A program made the translations under genes and the position numbers. The notes below the pieces were generated by a model. The model saw only the letters and a program-made list of their open reading frames with translations. It was not told the DNA's origin and searched no databases. From NCBI GenBank assembly GCA_023430825.1, contig JAEYYL010000363.1:1-8187 (forward strand): 8,187 bases of DNA. The letters run 5' to 3'. The DNA is from Verrucomicrobiota bacterium (lineage in GTDB: Bacteria; Verrucomicrobiota; Verrucomicrobiia; Opitutales; Opitutaceae). Below are positions 1 to 6,340 of this stretch, piece after piece. The stretch's first letter is position 1. Each line of letters starts with the position of its first letter.

Positions 1-1762
1 CCACCAGCCCCGTCGCCCCGCGCTCCGCACTCACCACGAGCACGGTCAACACCCCGCCGGCCGCCGCCTCCAGCCCGAACGCCCCCCGCAACCGCACCAC
101 CGGCAAAAGCCCGCCGCGATACGGCAGCACTTCCGTCTCGTTGATGCTCCGGCTTTCGCCCGCCGCCACCTGCACGATCTCGTCCACCCCGCTCTGCGGC
201 ACCGCGCAAATCTCCCCGCCCACCGCCACCACGATCGCATCCACGATCGAAAGCGTCAGCGGCAGCCGCAGCGTGAACGTCGTTCCGCCGCCGCGCGTCG
301 TCTCGAGCGTCAACGTCCCACCGAGCTCGCGCACCGTATTCGCCACCACCGCCATCCCCACGCCCCGCCCCGCCGCCCGATCCGCCTCCTCCCGCGTCGA
401 AAATCCCGCCGCACACAAAATCCCCAGCAGCCCCGACGCGTCCATCCGTTCCGGCACCGCGACGCCCAACACCTTCGCCCGCGCCACCACCGCCTCCGCA
501 TCGATCCCGCCGCCGTCGTCGCGCACCTGGATCGTCACAAACTCCCCCGCACTCTCCGCGCGCAACGTCACCGTCGCCTCCTCCGGTTTCCCCGCGGCGA
601 CCCGCTCCGCCGGCGCCTCGATCCCGTGCGAAAACGCATTTCGCACCAGGTGCAGCAACGGCTCCTTCAGCCGCTCCGCCACGTATTTGTCGATCTCGGT
701 CTGGTGACCTTCGAGCACCACGCGCGCCTTCTTGTCCGACCCCGCGGCCAGATCGCGAATCACGAACGGCATCCGCGTAAAAATCTCCGCGATCGGCACC
801 AGCCGCACGCGCGCGATCGCCTTGCGCAACTCGCGCAACGACCGCGCCAGCCCCAGGTCGATTTCCTTCAACGTCTCGTTCCCGCCGAACTGCTGCCGGA
901 TGCGATCCTCCAGCCGCGACCGCTGAATCACCATCTCCCCCGCGATCCGCATCAAATCGTCCAGCCGCGCCAGATCCACGCGCACCAGATGCGACGGCAT
1001 CAACGACGACGCCTCGCCCGCCGCCGCTTCCACCACCGGCTCCAGCGTCATCCCATCCGCCGCCCACGCCGCCCGATCCGCCGGCGTTTCGCGCAGCCCC
1101 ACCACAAAAACAAACGCGATGCCCGCCCCCGGTCGCACCACCGGCGTCGCCTGAAAAATCTCCCCCACTTCGCTCAACCGCTCCCGCACGCGATTCACGT
1201 TCACCCCGCGTGCATCCAACTCCGCCGACGGCGCAAACGTGCACCGCCATGGCTGCAAGCCTTTCGCCCGCGCCGCCGCCACCGGATCCTCCGCCGGCAT
1301 CGCCGCCGCCGTTTCCTCCCGCGTTTCCTTCGCCGCTGCCGCACGCGTTTTCCGTCCACCCTTTCCTTTCGCCGCGCCCCCTTCCGCCCGGAGTTTCTTC
1401 GCCAGCGTCGCGTGCTCCGGCGCCGGCTTCCCCGCCTGATGCGCACCGATGATCTGCTCCAGCCGCCGCGTCGCATCGAGCAACACCCCCACTCGCCCCG
1501 CCGTCAACGCCACGTCCCCTTCCGACAACGCCCGCAACATATCCTCCATCGCATGCGCCAGCTCCTCCGCCTCGCGCACCCCCGCGATCGCCGCAATCCC
1601 CTTCAACGAGTGCACCGCACGAAACAATCCCTCGACCCCCGCCGCCGGCGACCGCTCCAGCACCGTCAAACCCTCGCGCACCGCCATCAGCAGCTCGTCG
1701 CACTCCGCATAAAAATCGTCGAGCAGCTCCTTCCGCAGCTCGGGCGAAAAATCCCCGCTCAT
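1..1762 (-). CDS. cheA: Chemotaxis-type sensor histidine kinase CheA, C-terminus beyond left edge
   Basis: Cytoplasmic kinase that autophosphorylates an Hpt histidine and passes the phosphate to a CheY-type response regulator, normally in complex with CheW and chemoreceptors. Reading from the ATG at 1762 gives 587 residues with no stop. The order is: Hpt domain (about 1-105, phospho-acceptor His51 in HSLKG); an Ala/Lys/Glu-rich linker (about 108-168); a P2-like domain (about 170-246); P3 dimerisation helices (about 258-325); a HATPase domain with N box HLVRNAFSHG (371-380), G1 DDGGG (415-419), F box GFST (453-456) and G2 GRGVGM (465-470); then the start of the CheW-like P5 domain (from about 505). 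Two usually acidic positions differ: Ser378 in the N box and Ala471 after G2. The start is supported by the Hpt domain beginning right after it. A receiver domain beyond the edge cannot be excluded. Whether it controls motility, pili or another output is unknown, because no other chemotaxis gene is in view. Confidence 0.93.
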   Translation of the reverse strand, partial: MSGDFSPELRKELLDDFYAECDELLMAVREGLTVLERSPAAGVEGLFRAVHSLKGIAAIAGVREAEELAHAMEDMLRALSEGDVALTAGRVGVLLDATRRLEQIIGAHQAGKPAPEHATLAKKLRAEGGAAKGKGGRKTRAAAAKETREETAAAMPAEDPVAAARAKGLQPWRCTFAPSAELDARGVNVNRVRERLSEVGEIFQATPVVRPGAGIAFVFVVGLRETPADRAAWAADGMTLEPVVEAAAGEASSLMPSHLVRVDLARLDDLMRIAGEMVIQRSRLEDRIRQQFGGNETLKEIDLGLARSLRELRKAIARVRLVPIAEIFTRMPFVIRDLAAGSDKKARVVLEGHQTEIDKYVAERLKEPLLHLVRNAFSHGIEAPAERVAAGKPEEATVTLRAESAGEFVTIQVRDDGGGIDAEAVVARAKVLGVAVPERMDASGLLGILCAAGFSTREEADRAAGRGVGMAVVANTVRELGGTLTLETTRGGGTTFTLRLPLTLSIVDAIVVAVGGEICAVPQSGVDEIVQVAAGESRSINETEVLPYRGGLLPVVRLRGAFGLEAAAGGVLTVLVVSAERGATGLV

Positions 1763-1773
1763 GACCGCACCCG

Positions 1774-1778
1774 CCTCC
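1774..1778 (-). promoter_or_regulatory. Possible ribosome binding site of cheA
   Basis: On the minus strand the sequence GGAGG lies 11 nt upstream of the cheA ATG. The spacing is a little long for a Shine-Dalgarno site, and G-rich runs are common on this strand. It is nevertheless the only gene start in the window with a good anti-16S match nearby. Confidence 0.35.
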
Positions 1779-1797
1779 GCGCCGCCACCGCACGCTG

Positions 1798-1827
1798 TCT
1801 TCGTGCACCTGCACGACCGGACGAAGA
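1798..1827. repeat. Two overlapping, mutually exclusive inverted repeats upstream of cheA
   Basis: A 16-bp palindrome has arms TCGTGCA (1801-1807) and TGCACGA (1810-1816) around CC. An overlapping wider repeat pairs TCTTCGT (1798-1804) with ACGAAGA (1821-1827). Bases 1801-1804 belong to both, so only one hairpin can form at a time. They lie 36-65 nt upstream of the cheA start, in its 5' leader or operator region. The shorter one could equally be a dimeric regulator site; no function is shown. Confidence 0.4.
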
Positions 1828-1870
1828 AAATGAAAGCAGGCGAAACATGGGGCGCGACCCGCCAAAGACA

Positions 1871-1917
1871 CCAGCAACCGCCCGCTGGCAACTCCCGCGC
1901 TCGCGGTTTTGTGTTTT
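1871..1917 (+). terminator. Terminator-like hairpins followed by a T-rich tract
   Basis: CCAGC (1871-1875) pairs with GCTGG (1884-1888). A second short GC stem, CCGC (1895-1898) with GCGG (1903-1906) and a 4-nt loop, is followed directly by a T-rich tract at 1907-1917 broken only by GTG. This has the shape of a weak rho-independent terminator on the plus strand. It sits about 180 nt before the ATPase ATG with no gene upstream on that strand, so it would act as an attenuator or block stray transcription. The stem is short and the call is tentative. On the other strand the same tract is A-rich and could act as an UP element for cheA. Confidence 0.3.
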
Positions 1918-1986
1918 TCGCCGATTCACCCGCCCGTTTCGGCCGCCGCCGTTTGACCCGCCGCATCCCCCGCACAGCTTCGGAAC

Positions 1987-2019
1987 GCGAAGGTCCGGCG
2001 CCAATTGCGCCTTCTTCGC
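1987..2019 (+). repeat. Imperfect hairpin in the ATPase 5' leader
   Basis: GCGAAG (1987-1992) pairs with CTTCGC (2014-2019), and inside it GGCGC (1997-2001) pairs with GCGCC (2007-2011) around the loop CAATT. A 4x2 internal loop separates the two stems. It ends 74 nt upstream of the ATPase start. It may be part of a structured leader, but chance pairing is easy at this GC content. Confidence 0.3.
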
Positions 2020-2093
2020 CTCCGCTCCACGCCAGCGCGCCCAGGCCGCTGCCTGCCCTCTGGCCCCGTCCTCCTCCCGAGCCGCTTCGAACC

Positions 2094-4826
2094 ATGACTC
2101 CATCCGACGCACCGCCCACCGCCTGGCACGACCTCCCCGCCGACGAAACCGCCCGCCGTCTGACGGTCGATCCCCAGCTCGGCCTCTCCGCCGACGAAGC
2201 CAGCCGCCGCCGCCACGAATTCGGCCCGAACCAACTCACCGCCCGCCGCGGCACGCCCGGCTGGCTGAAATTTCTCCAGCAGTTCAACCAGGCCCTCGTT
2301 TATATTCTGCTCGCCGCCACCGCCATCTCCGCCGCCCTCGGCGAATGGGTCGACGCCGTCGTCATCTTCGGCGTCGTCCTGATCAACGCCATCGTCGGCT
2401 ACATTCAGGAAGCCAAGGCCGAGAAAGCCATCGAAGCCCTCGCCAGCCTCGTGCGCACCGAAGCCACCGTCCGCCGCGACGGCCACCGCCGCCGGATCGC
2501 GTCCGCCGAACTCGTGCCCGGCGATGTCGTGCTCGTCCAATCCGGCGACAGCGTCCCCGCCGACTTGCGGCTCATCGAGGCACGCGGCCTCCAGATCGAG
2601 GAAGCCGCGCTCACCGGCGAATCCGTTCCCGCCGAGAAACACATCGATCCGCTGCCCGTCGACACCTCCCTCGGCGACCGCCGCAACCTCGCCTTCGCCG
2701 GCACGCTCGTCACCTCCGGCCAGGCCACCGGTCTCGTCGTCGCCACCGGCGACCGCACCGAAACCGGCCGCATCGCCACCCTTCTCCACGAGGCCGCCGA
2801 TCTCTCCACCCCGCTCACCCGCAAAATCGCCGAGTTCAGCCGCGTCCTGCTCTACGTCATCCTCGGCCTCTCCGCCCTCACTTTCGTCGTCGGCCTGCTC
2901 CGCGGCGAATCCGCCGCCGACATGTTCATGGTCGCCGTCGCCCTCGCCGTCGGCGCCATCCCCGAGGGTCTCCCCGCCGCCGTCACCATCACCCTCGCCC
3001 TCGGCGTCGCCCGCATGGCCCGCCGCCACGCCATCATCCGCAAGATGCCCGCCGTCGAAACCCTCGGCAGCACCCGCGTCATCTGCTCCGACAAAACCGG
3101 CACGCTCACCGAAAACCAGATGACCGTCAGCCGCCTCTACGCCGCCGGCGCCGCCTGCGACATCACCGGCGGCGGCTACCAGCCCGACGGCGAATTCCGC
3201 GATGGCGACCGCACCGTCGATCCGAAGTCCCACCGCGCCTTCCATGAAACGCTCCTCGCCGGCCTCCTGTGCAACGACTCCCAACTGGTCCGCAAGGACG
3301 GCCGCCTCGCCGTCGAGGGCGATCCCACCGAAGCCGCCCTCCTCGTCGCCGCGCAAAAGGCCCGCCTTCCCGAGCGCGACGCCGCCGACCTTCCGCCCCG
3401 CCTCGACGTCATCCCGTTCGAATCCGAACACATGTATATGGCCACGCTCCACCGCGCCGCGGATGGCCACGTCATCTACGTGAAGGGCTCGGTCGAACGG
3501 CTCCTCGAACGCTGCGAAACCGCCCTCGACGCCGCCGGCCAGGACGTCGCCTTCGATCCCGCCACGGTCCCCGCCGCCGTCGAAGCCATGACCGCCCAGG
3601 GCCTTCGCGTGCTCGCCTTTGCCCGCCGCCGCGTCCCCGCCAGTCATACGAAACTCTCGCCCGACGACGTCGCCCGCGGCCTCACCTTTCTCGGCCTGCA
3701 GGGCATGATCGATCCGCCCCGCCCCGAAGCCATCCGCGCCGTCGCCCAATGCCGCAGCGCCGGCATCGAGGTGAAGATGATCACCGGCGATCACCCGGGC
3801 ACCGCCCTCGCCATCGCCGAAAAACTCAGCCTCCGCAGCGCCGCCGCCAGCGAGGGGCCGCTCCTCGCCATCACCGGACGCGAACTCGAGCAATTGCCCG
3901 AGGAGCAACTCGCCGACCTCGCCGCCCGCACTTCCGTCTTCGCCCGCGTCGCCCCCGAACAGAAACTCCGGCTCGTCCGCGCCCTCCAAAGCCTCGGCCA
4001 CGTCGTCGCCATGACCGGCGACGGCGTGAACGACGCCCCCGCGCTCAAGCAGGCCAACATCGGCATCGCGATGGGCATCACCGGCACCGATGTCGCCAAG
4101 GGCGCCGCCGACATGGTGCTCACCGACGACAACTTCGCGTCCATCGAGGCCGCCGTGGAGGAGGGCCGCAATGTCTTCGACAACCTCACGAAGTTCATCG
4201 CGTGGACCATGCCCACCAACGGCGGCGAAGGCCTCCTCATTCTCGCCTCCGTCTTCCTCGGCGGCGCGCTCCCCATCCTGCCGGTGCAACTCTTGTGGAT
4301 CAACCTGGGCACCTCCCTCCTGCTCGGCCTCACCCTCGTCTTCGAGCCCAAGGAAGACGGCCTCATGGCCCGTCCGCCACGCGATCCCGCGCAAGCCATC
4401 CTCACGCCGCTCCTCCTCCTGCGCATCGCGATCGTCTCCGTCCTCATGGCCGCCGGCGGCTACGCGCTCCTCCTCTGGGAAACCAGCCACGGCACGCCGC
4501 TGCCCGAAGCGCGCACCATGGTCGTCAACCTCGTCGTCGTCGTGGAGATTTTCTACCTGCTGAGCTGCCGTTCGCTCACGCGTTCGTTCCTCTCCCTCGG
4601 CGTGACGTCGAATCCCTGGGTCCCTGGCGGCATCGCCGCCATGCTCGCCGCCCAGCTGCTTTTCACCTACGCTCCTTTCATGCACCGCCTGTTCGGCAGC
4701 GCTCCCATCGACGCGCTCGCCTGGCTCAAGATCTTCGTTCTCGGCCTCCTCATCTTCGCCATCGTCGAAGCCAAAAAATGGTTCGACGCCCGCCGCGCAC
4801 CCGCCACCGCCCTACTCCCGTCATGA
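2094..4826 (+). CDS. P2-type cation-transporting P-type ATPase
   Basis: Integral membrane pump of 910 residues that couples ATP hydrolysis to cation transport through an aspartyl-phosphate intermediate. Visible parts: a cation-ATPase N-terminal domain (about 10-50); M1-M2 (about 60-105); actuator motif TGES (174-177); M3-M4 with PEGLP (290-294); phosphorylation motif DKTGT with acceptor Asp333; nucleotide-binding KGS (464-466); hinge motif TGDGVNDAP (641-649); and a six-helix C-terminal region M5-M10. PEGLP and the overall length place it in the P2 (SERCA/PMCA-like) class, not with heavy-metal P1B pumps. Of the SERCA ion ligands, the M4 Glu (291), M5 Asn709 and Glu712, and M6 Asn737 and Thr740 are kept, but the M6 Asp is Ser741, so calcium specificity is not assured. 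The start at 2094 is chosen because the N-terminal domain follows directly; the frame upstream is low complexity. The stop overlaps the next gene. Confidence 0.93.
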   Translation: MTPSDAPPTAWHDLPADETARRLTVDPQLGLSADEASRRRHEFGPNQLTARRGTPGWLKFLQQFNQALVYILLAATAISAALGEWVDAVVIFGVVLINAIVGYIQEAKAEKAIEALASLVRTEATVRRDGHRRRIASAELVPGDVVLVQSGDSVPADLRLIEARGLQIEEAALTGESVPAEKHIDPLPVDTSLGDRRNLAFAGTLVTSGQATGLVVATGDRTETGRIATLLHEAADLSTPLTRKIAEFSRVLLYVILGLSALTFVVGLLRGESAADMFMVAVALAVGAIPEGLPAAVTITLALGVARMARRHAIIRKMPAVETLGSTRVICSDKTGTLTENQMTVSRLYAAGAACDITGGGYQPDGEFRDGDRTVDPKSHRAFHETLLAGLLCNDSQLVRKDGRLAVEGDPTEAALLVAAQKARLPERDAADLPPRLDVIPFESEHMYMATLHRAADGHVIYVKGSVERLLERCETALDAAGQDVAFDPATVPAAVEAMTAQGLRVLAFARRRVPASHTKLSPDDVARGLTFLGLQGMIDPPRPEAIRAVAQCRSAGIEVKMITGDHPGTALAIAEKLSLRSAAASEGPLLAITGRELEQLPEEQLADLAARTSVFARVAPEQKLRLVRALQSLGHVVAMTGDGVNDAPALKQANIGIAMGITGTDVAKGAADMVLTDDNFASIEAAVEEGRNVFDNLTKFIAWTMPTNGGEGLLILASVFLGGALPILPVQLLWINLGTSLLLGLTLVFEPKEDGLMARPPRDPAQAILTPLLLLRIAIVSVLMAAGGYALLLWETSHGTPLPEARTMVVNLVVVVEIFYLLSCRSLTRSFLSLGVTSNPWVPGGIAAMLAAQLLFTYAPFMHRLFGSAPIDALAWLKIFVLGLLIFAIVEAKKWFDARRAPATALLPS

Positions 4827-5821
4827 TCACCGCCGCCTTCTACGACACCAAGCCCTACGACCGGCTCTACTTCGAGCGCGCCCCGCACGCCGATCGGCTC
4901 CGCCGCACCTTCCACGAATTCCGCCTCACCGCCGACACCGCCGCCAGCGTCGAGGGCGCCCAGGCCGTGTGCGTCTTCGTCAACGACGTCCTCGACGCTC
5001 CCTGCCTCCGGCTCCTCCACCGCGCCGGCGTCCGGCTCGTCGCCCTGCGCTGCGCCGGCTTCAACAACGTCGACCTCCCCGCCGCGCGCGACCTCGGCCT
5101 CCCCGTCGTGCGCGTCCCCGCCTATTCGCCCCACGCCGTCGCCGAACACACCGTCGCCCTCCTGCTCACCCTCAATCGCAAGATCCACCGCGCCTACAAC
5201 CGCGTCCGCGAACACAACTTCTCCCTCAACGGCCTCGTCGGCTTCGACCTCCACGGCAAGACGGTCGGTATCATCGGCACCGGCAAGATCGGCCGCATCG
5301 CCGCCCGCATTTTCCGCGGCTTCGACACCCGCGTCCTCGTCAGCGATCCGTTCCCCGACCCCGCCTGGGCCGCCACCGCCGGCGTCGTCTACACCGACTT
5401 CGACACCGTCCTCGCCGAAAGCGATATCCTCTCGCTCCACCTCCCGCTCACGCCCGAATCGCACCACCTCCTGAACGATCGCACGATCGCCCGGATGAAA
5501 CCCGGCGCCTTCGTCGTCAACACCAGCCGGGGCAAGTTGATCGACACCACCGCGCTGCTCCACCACCTGAAAAACGGCCACCTCGGCGGCGTCGCTCTCG
5601 ATGTTTACGAGGAAGAGGAAGGCCTGTTTTTCGAAGACCACTCCAGCGCCGTGCCCCTCGACGACGAACTCAATCTCCTCCTGTCGTTCCCCAACGTCCT
5701 CGTCACCTCCCATCAGGCGTTCCTCACCCACGAGGCCCTCGGCGAAATCGCCCGCGTCACCACCGACAACCTCCTGCGTCTCAGCGCCGGCCAGCCCTAC
5801 CTCGACGGCACCGCTTTGTAG
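4823..5821 (+). CDS. ldhA: D-lactate dehydrogenase, LdhA type (NAD-dependent)
   Basis: Cytoplasmic enzyme of the D-2-hydroxyacid dehydrogenase family that reduces pyruvate to D-lactate with NADH, regenerating NAD during fermentation. Its 332 residues match E. coli LdhA in length and resemble it throughout. Examples are VALRCAGFNNVDL near the end of the first catalytic segment, the Rossmann motif GTGKIG (152-157), the substrate-binding and catalytic Arg236 in NTSRG, the catalytic Glu in the DVYEEEE stretch (Glu264 or Glu265) followed by LFFED, and the general-acid His297 in SHQAF. The ATG lies in an ATGA overlap with the ATPase stop, so translation is probably coupled and the two share a message. 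No separate Shine-Dalgarno site is seen. Another 2-hydroxyacid substrate is possible, but the LdhA-specific segments make D-lactate the best call. Confidence 0.93.
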   Translation: MITAAFYDTKPYDRLYFERAPHADRLRRTFHEFRLTADTAASVEGAQAVCVFVNDVLDAPCLRLLHRAGVRLVALRCAGFNNVDLPAARDLGLPVVRVPAYSPHAVAEHTVALLLTLNRKIHRAYNRVREHNFSLNGLVGFDLHGKTVGIIGTGKIGRIAARIFRGFDTRVLVSDPFPDPAWAATAGVVYTDFDTVLAESDILSLHLPLTPESHHLLNDRTIARMKPGAFVVNTSRGKLIDTTALLHHLKNGHLGGVALDVYEEEEGLFFEDHSSAVPLDDELNLLLSFPNVLVTSHQAFLTHEALGEIARVTTDNLLRLSAGQPYLDGTAL

Positions 5822-5854
5822 CCCCGCGTCATGCACCCGCCCGCGCGACTCCAT

Positions 5855-5882
5855 TTGACGCCGCCGGGCCGCTGCCGATACT
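5855..5882 (+). promoter_or_regulatory. Sigma-70-like promoter ahead of the small membrane-protein gene
   Basis: TTGACG (5855-5860) matches the -35 consensus at five of six positions. GATACT (5877-5882) matches the -10 at four of six, with a 16-nt spacer. The expected transcription start, about 7 nt after the -10, falls near 5889, only a few bases before the GTG at 5892, so the message would be leaderless or nearly so. This is the best promoter-like sequence in the window. It could serve the small gene and possibly the CorC-like and DUF2062 genes beyond it. Confidence 0.45.
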
Positions 5883-5891
5883 TCCCGGCCT

Positions 5892-6233
5892 GTGCGCCGT
5901 CTCCGCTCCCCGCTCAAAAACCTCGTCACTTTGCTCGCCCTCGCCGCCGTCCTCCTCGGCACGCTCGAGCATGAAGACTTGATTTTTCAGGAGCCCGGCG
6001 CCGCCCCGCTGGCCGCGGACGCGGATGCGGTCGACGATTTCTCCTCGCCCCGCCCCGACGCCGGCACCGAGGGCGTCTTCCGCTCCGATCCCCAGCGTTT
6101 CTGGCTGAACCCTCGTTTCAGCCCCGTTCGCGCCGCCAGCCTCCACGCGACCGCCTCCCTCCCGCACCCCGGCCCGGTTCTCCCGCCACCCGCACGGCAC
6201 GGTTTCATCGGCTTGGTTGCCCTGCGCTTGTAA
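5892..6233 (+). CDS. Small hypothetical protein with N-terminal membrane-targeting segment
   Basis: A 113-residue frame from GTG to TAA, with no family I recognise. The N-terminus has the shape of a signal peptide or signal anchor: basic residues (MRRLRSPLK) then a hydrophobic stretch of about 14 residues (LVTLLALAAVLLGT). There is no lipobox Cys. The rest is Pro/Ala-rich with an acidic patch (about 40-50) and ends in a short hydrophobic tail. If exported it would act in the periplasm or anchored to the inner membrane. Support comes from the promoter placed just before the GTG, the signal-like N-terminus, and its position filling the gap between ldhA and the CorC-like gene. Against it, the composition after residue 35 is also what random GC-rich sequence can give. 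No Shine-Dalgarno is visible. Confidence 0.5.
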   Translation: MRRLRSPLKNLVTLLALAAVLLGTLEHEDLIFQEPGAAPLAADADAVDDFSSPRPDAGTEGVFRSDPQRFWLNPRFSPVRAASLHATASLPHPGPVLPPPARHGFIGLVALRL

Positions 6234-6313
6234 GCGCACGGCGCGCCTGGCGCGCACCTTCCGCCACCGCGGACACCCGTCCGCTGCTCGCCTCCGCCGC
6301 GCCGTCCCGGCGC
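6223..6313 (+). repeat. Cluster of four perfect inverted repeats upstream of the CorC-like gene
   Basis: Four short perfect inverted repeats follow one another. TGCGCTT (6223-6229) pairs with AAGCGCA (6232-6238), spanning the stop codon of the small gene. GCGCGCC (6241-6247) pairs with GGCGCGC (6249-6255). GCGGAC (6269-6274) pairs with GTCCGC (6279-6284) around a 4-nt loop. GCGCCG (6299-6304) pairs with CGGCGC (6308-6313) around a 3-nt loop. No T-tract follows, so this is not a classical intrinsic terminator. The first two have loops too tight for full pairing and may be protein sites or shorter hairpins. The cluster ends 27 nt before the next start codon and could form a structured leader or mRNA-processing element. 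Confidence 0.4.
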
Positions 6314-6340
6314 ACCCGCCTCCCGTCACCCGCCGCCCGC

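Larger units (their letters stand above)
1763..2093. other. Divergent intergenic region between cheA and the cation ATPase
   Basis: These 331 bases must hold the promoters of both divergent genes. I could not find a convincing sigma-70 promoter for either. TTGACC at 1953-1958 resembles a -35 box for the ATPase, but no acceptable -10 follows at 16-18 nt. On the minus strand a TTGCCA lies just downstream of an A-rich tract (complement of 1907-1917), again without a good -10. The region contains several inverted repeats, listed separately. The plus-strand frame of the ATPase stays open back to an ATG at 1761, but the extra 111 residues are low-complexity Pro/Arg/Ala with no recognisable domain, so I treat this stretch as non-coding. 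Confidence 0.7.

Noticed and set aside
1953..1980. TTGACC as a -35 box for an ATPase promoter
   Set aside because: The hexamers at 16-18 nt spacing match the -10 consensus poorly, so it is not listed as a promoter.
1761..2093. A 111-residue N-terminal extension of the ATPase from an ATG at 1761
   Set aside because: It is low-complexity Pro/Arg/Ala sequence with no domain and would overlap the cheA start and all inverted repeats. The known N-terminal domain begins just after the ATG at 2094.
626..3247. An 873-codon plus-strand frame running across cheA, the intergenic region and the ATPase
   Set aside because: It is mostly Arg, Pro and His with no domain, and it crosses two well-supported genes in other frames. 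It is an artefact of base composition.
1926..4685. A 919-codon open frame antisense to the ATPase
   Set aside because: It is extremely Gly/Glu/Ala/Asp-rich with no recognisable domain and mirrors the ATPase codons. Such shadow frames are expected in GC-rich genes, and the plus frame has all P-type ATPase motifs.
4667..5962. A 431-codon antisense frame across ldhA
   Set aside because: Gly/Glu/Ala/Val-rich shadow of the lactate dehydrogenase, with no motifs of its own.
5829..6329. A 166-codon minus-strand frame opposite the small gene
   Set aside because: Composition is typical of a shadow frame (Gly/Arg/Ala) and no signal or domain is seen. The plus-strand frame has a promoter and a signal-like N-terminus, so it is preferred.
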